In this document: positions 34,363-43,157 of the stretch, piece after piece
Layout: every line of letters begins with the position of its first letter
How positions within the stretch are numbered: position 1 is the stretch's first letter
Source of the DNA: JAGLOK01 sp963676355
GTDB lineage: Bacteria > Bacillota > Clostridia > Christensenellales > UMGS416
Reading direction: 5' to 3'
Assembly (NCBI GenBank): GCA_963676355.1
Contig: OY781093.1
Location: 930,001-994,000 of the forward strand
Length of the DNA stretch: 64,000 bases
Translations under genes and position numbers: made by a program
The notes under the pieces: model-generated
Seen by the model: the letters and a program-made list of their open reading frames with translations, nothing else
Told to the model about the DNA's origin: nothing
Database searches by the model: none

Positions 34363-36006
34363 TTATGTTCCTGTAGGTGTTGGCGTTGGTTCCGAAGTCG
34401 GCTCTTGCGTTGGATCAGGAGTTGGAGTAGCCGTTGGTTCCGGAGTTGGCTCTGCCGTTGGCTCAGGTGTTGGAGTAGCCATTGGTTCAGGCGTTGGTTC
34501 TGCAGTTGGCTCTGTTGTGGCTGTAGGCGTTGGCTCAGGAGTCGCGCTTGGCGTACTTGTTTGTGTCGGAGTTGGCGCGGGGATTGTAAGCTGAATGGCA
34601 TTACTTGTTACCTTAGTGCCATCAGAGTAGACAACTGTTATTGCAAACCAATAAGTATGTCCTGCTTGTATGCTTGAACAACATGAATAGCTTCTTGAGG
34701 TTGTTGAAAGATTCGTAATCCATTCAAGGTATCCGTTTTCGGGATAGCTTGGTGTACTGTCTGTTTCACTCATTACCACTTTATACCCGCTGGCATAAGG
34801 TGAATTAACTTTTGACCAACTGAGGCTGACTCCGCTTTGGTTTGCACTTCCAGAAAGGGATGTGCCTTCATAGCTTATTGACTGCGCGGGTGTCTTAAGC
34901 CTAACGGAATTTCCTGAAGCCTTGCCATTATCATAGAGAACCGTTATCGAGAAGTAGTAATAAGTGTCCGGAGAAAGCTTTCCAGGAGGAACTGTAACCG
35001 AAGTTTTTGAACTGTCGGTTATATAATATACATAGCCGTCGTTTGGATAACTTGGGCTAGAGTTTGTTTTGGAGGCCACCACTTTATATCCATTGAATTG
35101 GCTGTGTGTTACTTTTGACCAGCTTAGGTAAACACCATTTTCGTTTGAACTGCCTGAAATTGTTGAGCTTATATAGGCACTGGAAGAAGGTTTGGGAGTT
35201 TTGGAGGGAGTAGGCGACGGAGTTTTTTCAGGAGAAGGTGACGGGGTCTTTTCTGAAGAAGGTTCTTTTGCTGGAGTAAAAGAAGGATCTTCAAATGTAG
35301 GCTCCGCTGTAATTTTTGGAGTAGAAGTTGCGGTTAGTTCCGGCACGTTCGCCAGAACTATGGCCGCAATTATATCTGAGAAGGAACCTTCTTCCAAACC
35401 TAGCTTTTCGCCCTCAATCGTTAAAAGCTCTATGCCTGGTTTCAGCCCGTTTTCAACAAAATCATTGTATTGATCTTTTGTGCCTGCAAGCAAAACTGTT
35501 TTGCCTTTTCCGGTATATTCTTCGATTTTTTCTTGCGTTATCTGGCTGGAGCCTTCTCCAAAATATCCGACAACAACATTATTGCCATCTAGATATCCGT
35601 TTTCTTTTGCGGCAATCAAGATTAATGCTATTGCTTCGTCGATGGGCTTTTGGTTGCAGTCCAGAGATTCCAAAAGCTTCTGACCATCCTCGTTTAAGCC
35701 TTCAGTTTTTATAACCTTGCCGTCTGCATCAGTTTGAACAGAAATGCTTGGATTGATGTCGATTGTGTAATAGTTCATGTTTGCAAAAGTTAAATCACGT
35801 GTAGCTTTTGGAAAAGACGTGAGAGCAATAGTCAAAACTATTGCAAAAGCAGCCGCAAATGCAAGACTCAAGCGTCTTACACGTAAAGGTATAGCTCTTC
35901 TGGGAGCAATGCTTTCGGCGCAGTTCACCACATTTTTTACAAGCTGTGGATTTACTCTTTGATTTTTTATTTTAATTTCACTTAATTGTTCATGAATACT
36001 CTGCAT
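34363..36006 (-). CDS. RsgI-like anti-sigma factor with FN3-like ectodomain
   Basis: A 547-residue single-pass membrane protein. A cytoplasmic N-terminus and one helix (about 45-65; LAFAAAFAIVLTIALTS) precede the RsgI middle domain (YYTIDINPSISVQTDADGKV, EGLNEDGQKLL). Two fibronectin III-like domains follow (each ending in LSW-type strands, about residues 285-475), then a long Pro/Thr/Glu tail. In clostridia RsgI proteins sense polysaccharide outside and hold a sigma factor inside. Its gene overlaps the sigma gene by 17 bases, with GGAGGAG upstream of the ATG, so the two are coupled. FN3 repeats in place of a carbohydrate-binding module are unusual. The antisense strand of the tail is open but is not a gene. 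Confidence 0.88.
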   Translation of the reverse strand: MQSIHEQLSEIKIKNQRVNPQLVKNVVNCAESIAPRRAIPLRVRRLSLAFAAAFAIVLTIALTSFPKATRDLTFANMNYYTIDINPSISVQTDADGKVIKTEGLNEDGQKLLESLDCNQKPIDEAIALILIAAKENGYLDGNNVVVGYFGEGSSQITQEKIEEYTGKGKTVLLAGTKDQYNDFVENGLKPGIELLTIEGEKLGLEEGSFSDIIAAIVLANVPELTATSTPKITAEPTFEDPSFTPAKEPSSEKTPSPSPEKTPSPTPSKTPKPSSSAYISSTISGSSNENGVYLSWSKVTHSQFNGYKVVASKTNSSPSYPNDGYVYYITDSSKTSVTVPPGKLSPDTYYYFSITVLYDNGKASGNSVRLKTPAQSISYEGTSLSGSANQSGVSLSWSKVNSPYASGYKVVMSETDSTPSYPENGYLEWITNLSTTSRSYSCCSSIQAGHTYWFAITVVYSDGTKVTSNAIQLTIPAPTPTQTSTPSATPEPTPTATTEPTAEPTPEPMATPTPEPTAEPTPEPTATPTPDPTQEPTSEPTPTPTGT

Positions 36007-36601
36007 ATAGTTTCTCCTCCGTAGGTGATTCGCAGATGTCTGCCATTTCAGTAAGCTGATTTTTTAGCTTTTTCTTGGCAGAGTTAAGTCTGGATTTGAC
36101 AGTGCCTTGCGGTATATTTAAAACGGCAGCTGTCTCCTCATAGCTTAATCCTTGGAAGTAGTGCATCACAATAACGTTTTTGTGCTTGAGAGGCAATTGG
36201 TTAACGAGGGAAACAAGCTTTGCTTTTGCTATGTTTTTCGAGGCGATATCTTCTGTTGAAAGCCCGTCAGTTGCAAGCGACATAGCGATTTCCTTGTCTT
36301 TGTTTTTTTGAAATTCAATTCCGCCTAGTCTTTTTAGCCTTTGTTTTTTCCTCAATACATCCTTGTGTGAGTTTACGCATATTGTATATAGCCAGTTTTT
36401 AAATGATTTTCCGTCAAATTTTGCAATGTTTTTTATAGCCTTTTCCCATGTTTTTTGGAACAGGTCATCAGCTTCGAAGCGAGAAAATGTCATCTTGAAA
36501 CAGAGGTTATATAAGTCATCCTTATACTCCTCGACAAGCTCTTGAATTATTTTTTTATCACCATTTAGATATTTTGATAAAAGCTGCTTTTGATCAGACA
36601 T
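35990..36601 (-). CDS. ECF-type sigma factor paired with the RsgI-like protein
   Basis: A 203-residue sigma-70 family member. Region 2 spans LYNLCFKMTFSRFEADDLFQKTWEKA to NWLYTICVN; region 4 is HKNVIVMHYFQGLSYEETAAVL with the NIPQGTVKSRL recognition helix. It lacks region 3, which fits ECF sigma factors and not the SigI group that RsgI normally controls. It probably transcribes its own operon. Its promoter is not evident. The gene downstream on the minus strand (RsgI-like) is its likely regulator. Confidence 0.9.
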   Translation of the reverse strand: MSDQKQLLSKYLNGDKKIIQELVEEYKDDLYNLCFKMTFSRFEADDLFQKTWEKAIKNIAKFDGKSFKNWLYTICVNSHKDVLRKKQRLKRLGGIEFQKNKDKEIAMSLATDGLSTEDIASKNIAKAKLVSLVNQLPLKHKNVIVMHYFQGLSYEETAAVLNIPQGTVKSRLNSAKKKLKNQLTEMADICESPTEEKLYAEYS

Positions 36602-36724
36602 TTTTTCTCCTCACATATATATAAACGCATGGAAGGATATTTTGTTCACTTTTTTATATTTTTTATTATATTATATTTAAGCACAATATACATTTAAATC
36701 ATAATCGAAAGAAAAATAGACATT

Positions 36725-36754
36725 AAAAAAACAGCGCTTCAAGCGCTGTTTTTT
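36725..36754. terminator. Bidirectional terminator
   Basis: AAAAAACAGCGCTT and AAGCGCTGTTTTTT around a single-base centre form a hairpin with A and T runs on both sides. It ends the 135-aa gene on the minus strand, which stops at 36767. The rest of the gap from 36602 to 36766 is AT-rich. Confidence 0.8.
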
Positions 36755-36766
36755 GATTTTGATAGT

Positions 36767-37174
36767 TTAGTTTCTACGTCCGAACCTGCCTCTTGGCGAG
36801 TCGGAGTTATAATTTGGTCTTTCTCCATCGCTATATGCGGGACAGTCTTCAGGAGATACAAAATCATAAACGTGTGCTTCACCGGCTAGAATGCTGTCTG
36901 CCTGAGCCTGCGTGATTAAACCATCGCTTACAAGCTCTGATATCCAATCTTCACTGTACATATATCCGTGCCCATAACCTTGTAGGCCATCTAATGTACA
37001 ATCTTCGTCACAGTCTTCACTTATGTTTTGGAACAACCTGTCTCTGTCATCTGCCCTTTGACCAAAGCCTCTGCCAAAGGTGTCATCATCGTCTGCAGCA
37101 TATGCTGCTGTTGTAAGCATTGCAAAAACAACTAAAGCTGTTAATATTGTAATCGTCCATTTTTTATTTTTCAT
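36767..37174 (-). CDS. Small secreted acidic protein, unknown
   Basis: A 135-residue exported protein: signal peptide (to about residue 27, ...TAAYA), an acidic aspartate-rich mature region with DCDEDC, Gly/Arg-rich stretches, and a short helix GLITQAQADSILAGE that resembles the repeat helices of SHOCT-like or DUF2680-type proteins. The function is unknown. Positively charged GRFGRRN ends the chain. It is monocistronic between two terminator-bounded blocks, next to the ECF/RsgI pair and an LCP gene, so a wall or stress role is possible but unproven. Confidence 0.6.
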   Translation of the reverse strand: MKNKKWTITILTALVVFAMLTTAAYAADDDDTFGRGFGQRADDRDRLFQNISEDCDEDCTLDGLQGYGHGYMYSEDWISELVSDGLITQAQADSILAGEAHVYDFVSPEDCPAYSDGERPNYNSDSPRGRFGRRN

Positions 37175-37275
37175 TTTATAATCTCACTTTCTTTAAAGTA
37201 TTGCTTGTCGACAAGAACAATGTTAATGCAGATACTTTGCAGTGAAATCATAAAATTATTAAGAAATTGTTAACG

Positions 37276-38406
37276 TTATTCATCCGTTTCTTCTTCGGGC
37301 ACTATTCCGTTGTAAATAAAATCGTGCATTCTCCAAAGCGTGGGTTCTTTTTCATATTGCAACACCGCCATTTTTTTGTAGCGCACCGCTTCATAAAGGC
37401 CATCATATGGTACTCTCTGAGCCATGTAAGGACTGTTTCGCATGTCATATAATGTTTTTGTCATAGAAATAAGCTCAAGCGGCTCTAAATCTGTTTTGAC
37501 CCATTCTGTAACTGTATTTAACACATTGTCTATTTCAGCGAAGGTCATATTAGAAAGTTTGTTTTTAGCTGACTCAAGCACTTCCTTTTGCCTTGAGTCA
37601 CGCATAAACACTCCGTCTGATTTTCTTATGCGCATATATGCCACAGCTTGAATTCCGCTGAGAGTCTGTGTTCCTTTTCGGCTAACCATGTTTCGGTCTC
37701 TTCTGTTTCTTAAGATGCCGTTCATTTCTTGAATAAGTCCATTCATATTCCAGACTTCATTTTGAGATAGTGTAACTTCAACGCCGCCTAGAGCATCAAT
37801 TATCTCAATCATGCCTCTAAAGCTTGTTAAAATATAGTGGTCAATATCGATTAGAAATTCTTGCTCGATGGCATTAATTGCGCCCTGTGGTCCATCTTCA
37901 TATACTATAGCAGTATTTACTCTGTTTAAATCATCTTTTGAAGGGATATATACCAGCGTATCACGCATGATTGAAGTAAGTCGTATTTCATTGTTTTTCG
38001 TATCAATTGTTAAAATGATATTTACATCGCTTCGACCGCCGAGGATTGTTTTTCTGTATCTGTTGTCCATACCAAAGACGGCTATGTTTATTATTCCATA
38101 GTCCTTATTGTCTCTCATCTCAAGCACAGGCTCCGGAGTTATCTCTGGTGTCGGGACGGCTGTTGGAAGATGGGTGGGGTCAGGTTCAGGAGTTTCTGTT
38201 GGAAGGGGAGAGTACTCCTCTGTTGGACTCTGAGTGTTTTCAAGCGAGTTCATGTTCTTGAATTTTGGATATAAATACATAAAAACAATCATTATGATTG
38301 TTACTAACAATATCCAAAGTATAAACAACAAAGTCCTTATCGGTTTTTTCGTTTTCTCTTTTTTTGTCACCGGTGAATTATTTTCTTCAGATTTATTTTT
38401 ACTCAT
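37276..38406 (-). CDS. LytR-CpsA-Psr family wall ligase
   Basis: A 376-residue membrane protein: cytoplasmic basic N-terminus, one helix (about 23-45), a Pro/Thr/Glu-rich linker (TPEPDPTHLPTAVPTPEIT), then the LCP domain. Its motifs are GMDNRYRK, GRSDVNIILTID, SIMRDTLVYIP and MRIRKSDGVFMRDSRQKEV, containing the conserved Arg and Asp residues that bind polyprenyl pyrophosphate. Such enzymes attach glycopolymers to peptidoglycan. Minus strand, alone; no clear operon partner. Confidence 0.93.
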   Translation of the reverse strand: MSKNKSEENNSPVTKKEKTKKPIRTLLFILWILLVTIIMIVFMYLYPKFKNMNSLENTQSPTEEYSPLPTETPEPDPTHLPTAVPTPEITPEPVLEMRDNKDYGIINIAVFGMDNRYRKTILGGRSDVNIILTIDTKNNEIRLTSIMRDTLVYIPSKDDLNRVNTAIVYEDGPQGAINAIEQEFLIDIDHYILTSFRGMIEIIDALGGVEVTLSQNEVWNMNGLIQEMNGILRNRRDRNMVSRKGTQTLSGIQAVAYMRIRKSDGVFMRDSRQKEVLESAKNKLSNMTFAEIDNVLNTVTEWVKTDLEPLELISMTKTLYDMRNSPYMAQRVPYDGLYEAVRYKKMAVLQYEKEPTLWRMHDFIYNGIVPEEETDE

Positions 38407-38546
38407 AATGTAATGCCTTTGTTTTTATTTTATTTCCGAAAAATGGAATTATTCGACTATAGGACATGTTATATGATTATGTTACAAATGTCAATCAAAA
38501 ATGTAACTATATTGTTACGCCAAAGGCTATATTCGATGAGAATAGC

Positions 38547-39020
38547 TCATCTTGTGATTATTTCACAGTCTATCTCATTTTCATCTAAAGTAATTCTGCA
38601 GTAGGAAGGTTTTCTGTCCCTAGTTTGAGTTATGCTGGAGCTTCCCGGATTTACTATCCAAGTGTTATTTTGCAACTGGCAAAATGCAATGTGGGTATGT
38701 CCAAACATTACAATGTCTGCATTCATCTCCCCACCTTTTTGGATAACCCTGTTATATGTGGATTTGACGCTGTACTTATGGCCGTGTGTTATGAAGAAAT
38801 TTTTCCCACCGATTGCAATTGTTTTCTCGCTTTCAATGCTTGAAAAATCACAATTGCCTTTGACAGAATGAAAAACAACATTTGGAAACATTTTTTCAAC
38901 TTGTTTTATATCGTCTATGTTGTCTCCGAGATGAATCACAAAATCGGGATTTTCTGATTGAATGGGATATATTACACCTGAAACATCGTGGTGTGAGTCT
39001 GAGAAAGCTAAAATCTTCAT
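38547..39020 (-). CDS. YfcE/MJ0936-type metallophosphoesterase
   Basis: A 157-residue calcineurin-like phosphoesterase. All metal motifs are visible: FSDSHHD, LGDNIDD, KGNCD, THGHKYS and GHTHIAF, in the short-form order. It is a broad phosphodiesterase; the physiological substrate is unknown. The length is usual for the family. It stands alone on the minus strand between the LCP and SDR genes. Confidence 0.92.
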   Translation of the reverse strand: MKILAFSDSHHDVSGVIYPIQSENPDFVIHLGDNIDDIKQVEKMFPNVVFHSVKGNCDFSSIESEKTIAIGGKNFFITHGHKYSVKSTYNRVIQKGGEMNADIVMFGHTHIAFCQLQNNTWIVNPGSSSITQTRDRKPSYCRITLDENEIDCEIITR

Positions 39021-39176
39021 ATTGGAGTGCCTTTGATTTTTTATTGGATTATAGCACTGCTTTTATTATATAAAAACCAAATTTAGTACATAAATAAAAT
39101 TTTCGTATTTGTATACAAAATAGTAATGGTTTAAGGCACAATATTTACAATAATAAGGATAAAGATACTAATCTAA

Positions 39177-39977
39177 TTATAATCCGTTAACAGCTTTTTT
39201 CCTTGTAGCTTCCCAACGCTTGAAGATTATTTTTGTTTTTATGCACTCTGGTATAATGGATGCAAATAGCACTGCTAATATATTAACTATGCCAGGCACA
39301 TACTTTGCTTGTCCGCGCATAGCTTTTATGATTGTTTTGTGAGCAACTGTGCCGGTATTTACTGTAGTAATTCTTCCAAAAAAGCCTTGAGATTCTATGC
39401 TTGCGATAACCTTGGGCATGGTTCTAAGCCCTGATGGACATAGAGCCATCACATGGCCGCCGGATGATTTGATCTCTTCTCTTATCGCTATTGAAAATTG
39501 TATTATAGCCCTCTTGCTTGCGGCGTAAATCGCCTTTAGTGGCATGGAGAAAAATCCGGCCATTGATGCTACGTTTATTATATAGTAATTGCCTGAATGC
39601 TTTTGGGATGCAGCAAACCTAGTAATGTCCAAAGTTGCTTCTGTGTTAAGACGAATAATGGTGCTTATCATATCACTTGTGAGGCTTTTTAATCCTCCTT
39701 CATAATCAAGCCCGGCAACATTTATTGTCAAGAAAAGTTCAACATTCAGTTTCTGTATTTTAGCAAAAAGTGATTGTCTTTGATGGATATTTGTTAGGTC
39801 GCAGGCAAAATAAATTACATCGATTGAATAGGTTGATTTTAAAGTTTTAGACAACCCTTTCAGTTTTTCTTTGTTTAAATCAGTTATAATAAGATTATGT
39901 CCGAGTTGTGCGCATTCCACGGCAAAAGCTTTGCCCAAGCCGCCGGAGGCGCCAGTTATAAGTGTGTATTTAGTCAT
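39177..39977 (-). CDS. Short-chain dehydrogenase/reductase (DltE/YdfG type)
   Basis: A 266-residue NAD(P)-dependent oxidoreductase. The Rossmann start is YTLITGASGGLGKAFA; ACDLTN is the Asp-adenine motif; NVASM supplies Ser and YAASKRA the Tyr/Lys of the catalytic triad; the C-terminus is hydrophobic and basic, as in membrane-associated members. I place the start at ATG 39977 because it leads straight into the fold; an upstream in-frame start at 40040 adds 21 unrelated residues and would cover the operator at 40037. It is divergent from a second SDR gene across a palindrome. Confidence 0.85.
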   Translation of the reverse strand: MTKYTLITGASGGLGKAFAVECAQLGHNLIITDLNKEKLKGLSKTLKSTYSIDVIYFACDLTNIHQRQSLFAKIQKLNVELFLTINVAGLDYEGGLKSLTSDMISTIIRLNTEATLDITRFAASQKHSGNYYIINVASMAGFFSMPLKAIYAASKRAIIQFSIAIREEIKSSGGHVMALCPSGLRTMPKVIASIESQGFFGRITTVNTGTVAHKTIIKAMRGQAKYVPGIVNILAVLFASIIPECIKTKIIFKRWEATRKKAVNGL

Positions 39978-40036
39978 AGTGTAAACAGTTCCTTTCAAGT
40001 TGTATAGTTGGATTATATTCAGTGAAATTAAAAAAG

Positions 40037-40065
40037 TCAATCAAATGATTGAAACATATGATTGA
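40037..40065. promoter_or_regulatory. Palindromic operator between divergent SDR genes
   Basis: TCAATCA-AA-TGATTGA (40037-40052) is a perfect 16-base palindrome, and a further TGATTGA half-site follows at 40059-40065. A TATAAT box for the rightward gene lies at 40088-40093. The site is well placed to control both SDR genes, and a TetR gene in the same operon (40982) is the likely binder. Confidence 0.6.
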
Positions 40066-40143
40066 TTTAATTTGTTTCTAATGTTACTATAATGTTATTG
40101 GATGCTGCGGGTGGTAGTATTAAAGAAAAAACAAGGAGCCACA

Positions 40144-40995
40144 ATGGACACAAAAAAAATAGCATTAGTCACAGGAGCTACATCGGGAATTGGACTTGAA
40201 ACTGCAAAAGGACTTATAGAAAACGGTTTTTTAGTTATAGCTACTTCAAGAAGCAAAGAAAAACAAGAAAGAGCAAAAAAGTATCTGGGTAAAGAGGTTG
40301 AGTTTATAACAGCTGAACTTTCGATGCAGGAAAGTCTTAGAAAGCTAAATGAGGACGTGACAAATATATTGGACGGAAGAGGACTTGATGCCCTGGTAAA
40401 TAACGCAGGAGCTTTTTCAACATATTTCAGCCTGACTGATGAGGGAGTTGAAAAGCAGTTTGCTGTAAACACGATTGCGCCTTTTTACAATTCTTTGCTG
40501 TTTTATGATAAACTAATTAAAGTAGGTGGAAGGGTGATAAATGTTTCATCTTCATCTCATTACAGAACAAAGATAAAATGGAATGATATGCAGCTTACAA
40601 GAAATTATCATCAGCTTCAGGCCTACAAGCAGACAAAGCTTATGTCAGTGATGCTTTCAAAGAAATTCAATGAAGTTTCAGAGAAAGTGAAAACGTATAT
40701 GGCCGATCCCGGACTTGTAAACACTGATATGGGATTTAAAGAAACAAGCGGTATCGCAAAGCTTGTATGGAAATACAGAAAAAGAAGTGGTCAGCCACCT
40801 AGAAAAGGGGCAGAGACTTCGATTTATCTTTCATGCGCAGATGAACTTTGCGGATTTTATTTTAAAGACTGTGTGGAGCAAATGCCTAATAAAAAAGCAT
40901 TTAATGAAGACAGTGTCAATAAAGTTTGGGAGTACTGCCAAAAAGTATTAAATATCACTGCCGAGGAGTGGATAAAATCATATGAAAACGGATAA
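40144..40995 (+). CDS. Short-chain dehydrogenase (retinol dehydrogenase-like)
   Basis: A 283-residue SDR. Motifs: LVTGATSGIGLETAK (nucleotide loop), NNAG, NVSSSSHY and the catalytic YKQTK (Tyr-x3-Lys). The C-terminal half (ADPGLVNTDMGF, AETSIYL) matches retinol dehydrogenase-like members. ATG 40144 follows AAGGAG; an earlier ATG at 40102 lacks a ribosome site. The TetR gene overlaps its end by 14 bases, so it is autoregulated with the operator upstream. Substrate unknown. Confidence 0.87.
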   Translation: MDTKKIALVTGATSGIGLETAKGLIENGFLVIATSRSKEKQERAKKYLGKEVEFITAELSMQESLRKLNEDVTNILDGRGLDALVNNAGAFSTYFSLTDEGVEKQFAVNTIAPFYNSLLFYDKLIKVGGRVINVSSSSHYRTKIKWNDMQLTRNYHQLQAYKQTKLMSVMLSKKFNEVSEKVKTYMADPGLVNTDMGFKETSGIAKLVWKYRKRSGQPPRKGAETSIYLSCADELCGFYFKDCVEQMPNKKAFNEDSVNKVWEYCQKVLNITAEEWIKSYENG

Positions 40996-41533
40996 AAGAG
41001 AAAAGACGATGAATGAAATTATTGATGCAACAGTGCAGGCTATTGATGAAGTAGGCTCTGAAGGTGCAACTATAAGGAAGATAGCGGGGATTGCAGGAGT
41101 AAATTCTGCTGCAATAAGCTATTACTTTGGAAACAGAGACAATCTTATGAGTCAAGCGCTTGAAAGAACTCTTGATAACGCTTTTGATTTCAATGATTTT
41201 GATTACTTGCCCGAAGATAATTACAGACAGGTACTAAAGGCAGTATTCAGCGATTGGAAAAAAGGGGCTATTGCCTATCCGGGAATTACTTATACTCATT
41301 TTGATGACTTAATAAACAGCCGAACACATCATGAAATCATAAAGAAAAAAATTAATGAATTTATATTAAATGTATATAAACTTCTGATTAAACATGGACT
41401 CTATGAAAGTGACACAAACTATAAAAAATTGAAGCTAATTTTTGGTGCTTTTATTTCCACAATTATAATGCCTGATGTAGCATATCCATATGACAGCAAT
41501 GATGAAATAGACACTTTGATAAGTATGCTGTAA
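40982..41533 (+). CDS. TetR-family regulator, coupled to the SDR gene
   Basis: A 183-residue regulator. The N-terminal helix-turn-helix is EVGSEGATIRKIAGIAGVN...YYFGNRDNL, then a helical ligand/dimerisation domain. The ATG at 40982 lies inside the SDR C-terminus, with GAGGAGTGG 12 bases upstream, so it is translationally coupled. ATG 41009 is an alternative. It probably represses the divergent SDR pair through the palindrome at 40037. The ligand is unknown. Confidence 0.87.
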   Translation: MKTDKREKTMNEIIDATVQAIDEVGSEGATIRKIAGIAGVNSAAISYYFGNRDNLMSQALERTLDNAFDFNDFDYLPEDNYRQVLKAVFSDWKKGAIAYPGITYTHFDDLINSRTHHEIIKKKINEFILNVYKLLIKHGLYESDTNYKKLKLIFGAFISTIIMPDVAYPYDSNDEIDTLISML

Positions 41534-41549
41534 ATTTGAGAATTGTGTA

Positions 41550-41578
41550 TTGACATGCCTCCTAATGCACTATATACT
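41550..41578 (+). promoter_or_regulatory. Promoter of the second TetR gene
   Basis: TTGACA (41550-41555), a 17-base spacer and TATACT (41573-41578): near consensus. Just downstream are GAGT-GGAT-ACTC and two direct copies of ACTCAGTGA overlapping the start of the gene, which could be its own operator. Confidence 0.65.
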
Positions 41579-41612
41579 GTCTATGAGTGGATACTCAGTG
41601 ATGGGAGACTCA

Positions 41613-42194
41613 GTGAATAATAGAGACCAGCAAAAAAAAGAAACAAGGCAAAAAATCTTGCAAGCCGCAAAACAAGAGTTTGTTCAAAATGGGTTTTTAG
41701 AGACGAATACAAAAACTATCGCGGACAAGGCGGGGGTTGCACACGGCACTCTTTTTTTGCACTTTCCGACAAAACATGCACTAATAGAAAATGTTCTTGA
41801 AACGGTGCTTGTAAGCTTAGATATCCAGCTCGAAAAAATGGTGAGCGAGCAAAAAGGTCTTGAGGGCCTTTTAAATGGTTACTTGGATTTCATAAGAGAC
41901 AATGAAAGCTTTTTTGAAGTGCTGGCAATAGAACTTCCACATTACCCAAAAGATATAAGAATCAAAGCTTATCTTAATGAAGCATCAGCTCGCAATTATT
42001 TTTATAATATAATTCAAAGAGGTGTCGCTTTAGGAATCTATAAAAAAATAGATGTGAAGATGTCTTTGACTTTTTTGTTTGGCACTATAAATTACTATCT
42101 TAGCAATAAGCGAAACATTTTAAAAAACGGAAGCATAATCGACTATAAAAAAGAAGCAATAATAAACACCTTTATAAGCTTTATAAAAGCGTAA
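41613..42194 (+). CDS. TetR-family regulator 2
   Basis: A 193-residue TetR protein. The HTH reads IADKAGVAHGTLFLHFPTK, followed by a helical domain. I place the start at GTG 41613, 5 bases after GGGAG. Earlier in-frame codons lie inside the promoter. The gene has its own strong promoter and is followed by a small zinc-ribbon gene 9 bases later. Target unknown; the direct repeats at its start suggest autoregulation. Confidence 0.87.
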   Translation: MNNRDQQKKETRQKILQAAKQEFVQNGFLETNTKTIADKAGVAHGTLFLHFPTKHALIENVLETVLVSLDIQLEKMVSEQKGLEGLLNGYLDFIRDNESFFEVLAIELPHYPKDIRIKAYLNEASARNYFYNIIQRGVALGIYKKIDVKMSLTFLFGTINYYLSNKRNILKNGSIIDYKKEAIINTFISFIKA

Positions 42195-42203
42195 GGAGAA
42201 ATT

Positions 42204-42455
42204 ATGGATAAAGTATATTGTGAGAGCTGCTCAATGCCGATGACAAAAAAAGAAGACTTTGGCGGTGGTGACATGGAAAGCAAATATTGTGTGCACTGCA
42301 CTGACTCAAATGGTAAACTTAAAACATATGAAGATGTGTTTAATGGGATGGTCGCATTTGCTGTGAAAAATCTGGACATCAGCTTGGAAGCTGCTCAACA
42401 AGAGGTAGCAAATAACATGGCGAAGTTGCCGGCGTGGGAAAACCATAAAAATTAG
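42204..42455 (+). CDS. Putative zinc-ribbon protein
   Basis: An 83-residue protein beginning with CESCSMPMTKKEDFG and CVHCTD, giving a C-x2-C...C-x2-C zinc ribbon of the small Clostridia type (PF12674-like), followed by an alpha-helical tail. Such proteins often accompany regulators and may act as adaptors. A GGAG ribosome site precedes the ATG. It directly follows the second TetR gene and is probably its operon partner. Confidence 0.75.
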   Translation: MDKVYCESCSMPMTKKEDFGGGDMESKYCVHCTDSNGKLKTYEDVFNGMVAFAVKNLDISLEAAQQEVANNMAKLPAWENHKN

Positions 42456-42568
42456 ATTGATATTTTAAAGACAGGTTTATATAATATAGCCTGCAGTTTG
42501 GCTTTTAAATTCAAGCTGAAATAAATTTATGATATAATACAAAGTATAAAATTGATTTGGAGAAGCAT

Positions 42569-43144
42569 TTGTCGGGAAAAGATTTACAACTATATAATAG
42601 AGCACTGGAGGGTGACATAGCAGCTTTTGAAGAGCTGTTTTCATCTAACTATACTCATATATATAATCTTTGCTATAGGATGATGAGAAGCTCCGAAGAT
42701 GCAGAAGATATGCTTCAGGAGTCTATGCTTAAGGCATGGAGGAAGCTTAAATCTTTCAACAAATCATCATCATTTTCCACATGGCTTCACAGGATTGCAG
42801 TAAACACATGCTTGGATGCTATAAGAAAACGTAAGGACAACAAAAAGTCACTTGAGCAGATGAATGAATACGGCAAGGAACTCGTTGATTCCAGCGCTGG
42901 AGATTTTGACGAAAGAGCAGTGCAGAGGCAGACCATTGAAAATGCGCTGATGCTGCTTAAGGAACGAGACAGAGTAATTATAGTTCTTCGGGATATACAA
43001 GGGTATTCCTATGAAGAAATGGCTGAAATATTGGAGTGCCCATTGGGCACAGTTCGCTCGCGTCTATCAAGAGCCAGAAAATCTATTGTAAAAATACTGA
43101 ATGGGATGGAACAAAAAGCCCACGAACTGCGTCAAACCAATTGA
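42569..43144 (+). CDS. ECF sigma factor (SigW-like)
   Basis: A 191-residue ECF sigma. Region 2 includes YNLCYRMMRSSEDAEDMLQE and LHRIAVNTCLDAIRKRK; region 4 includes VIIVLRDIQGYSYEEMAEIL and the GTVRSRLSRARK recognition helix. I choose TTG 42569, 6 bases after GGAG; a TTG at 42557 sits within that site. A TATAAT box lies about 30 bases upstream. The next gene is its anti-sigma, 13 bases later. Confidence 0.9.
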   Translation: MSGKDLQLYNRALEGDIAAFEELFSSNYTHIYNLCYRMMRSSEDAEDMLQESMLKAWRKLKSFNKSSSFSTWLHRIAVNTCLDAIRKRKDNKKSLEQMNEYGKELVDSSAGDFDERAVQRQTIENALMLLKERDRVIIVLRDIQGYSYEEMAEILECPLGTVRSRLSRARKSIVKILNGMEQKAHELRQTN

Positions 43145-43157
43145 AAGAGGAAAAAAA

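Noticed and set aside
34352..34677. Open frames on the plus strand with a Gly/Val/Ser/Arg/Trp-rich repeat
   Set aside because: They are the antisense of the Pro/Thr/Glu-rich tail of the RsgI-like gene; the repeat keeps several frames open.
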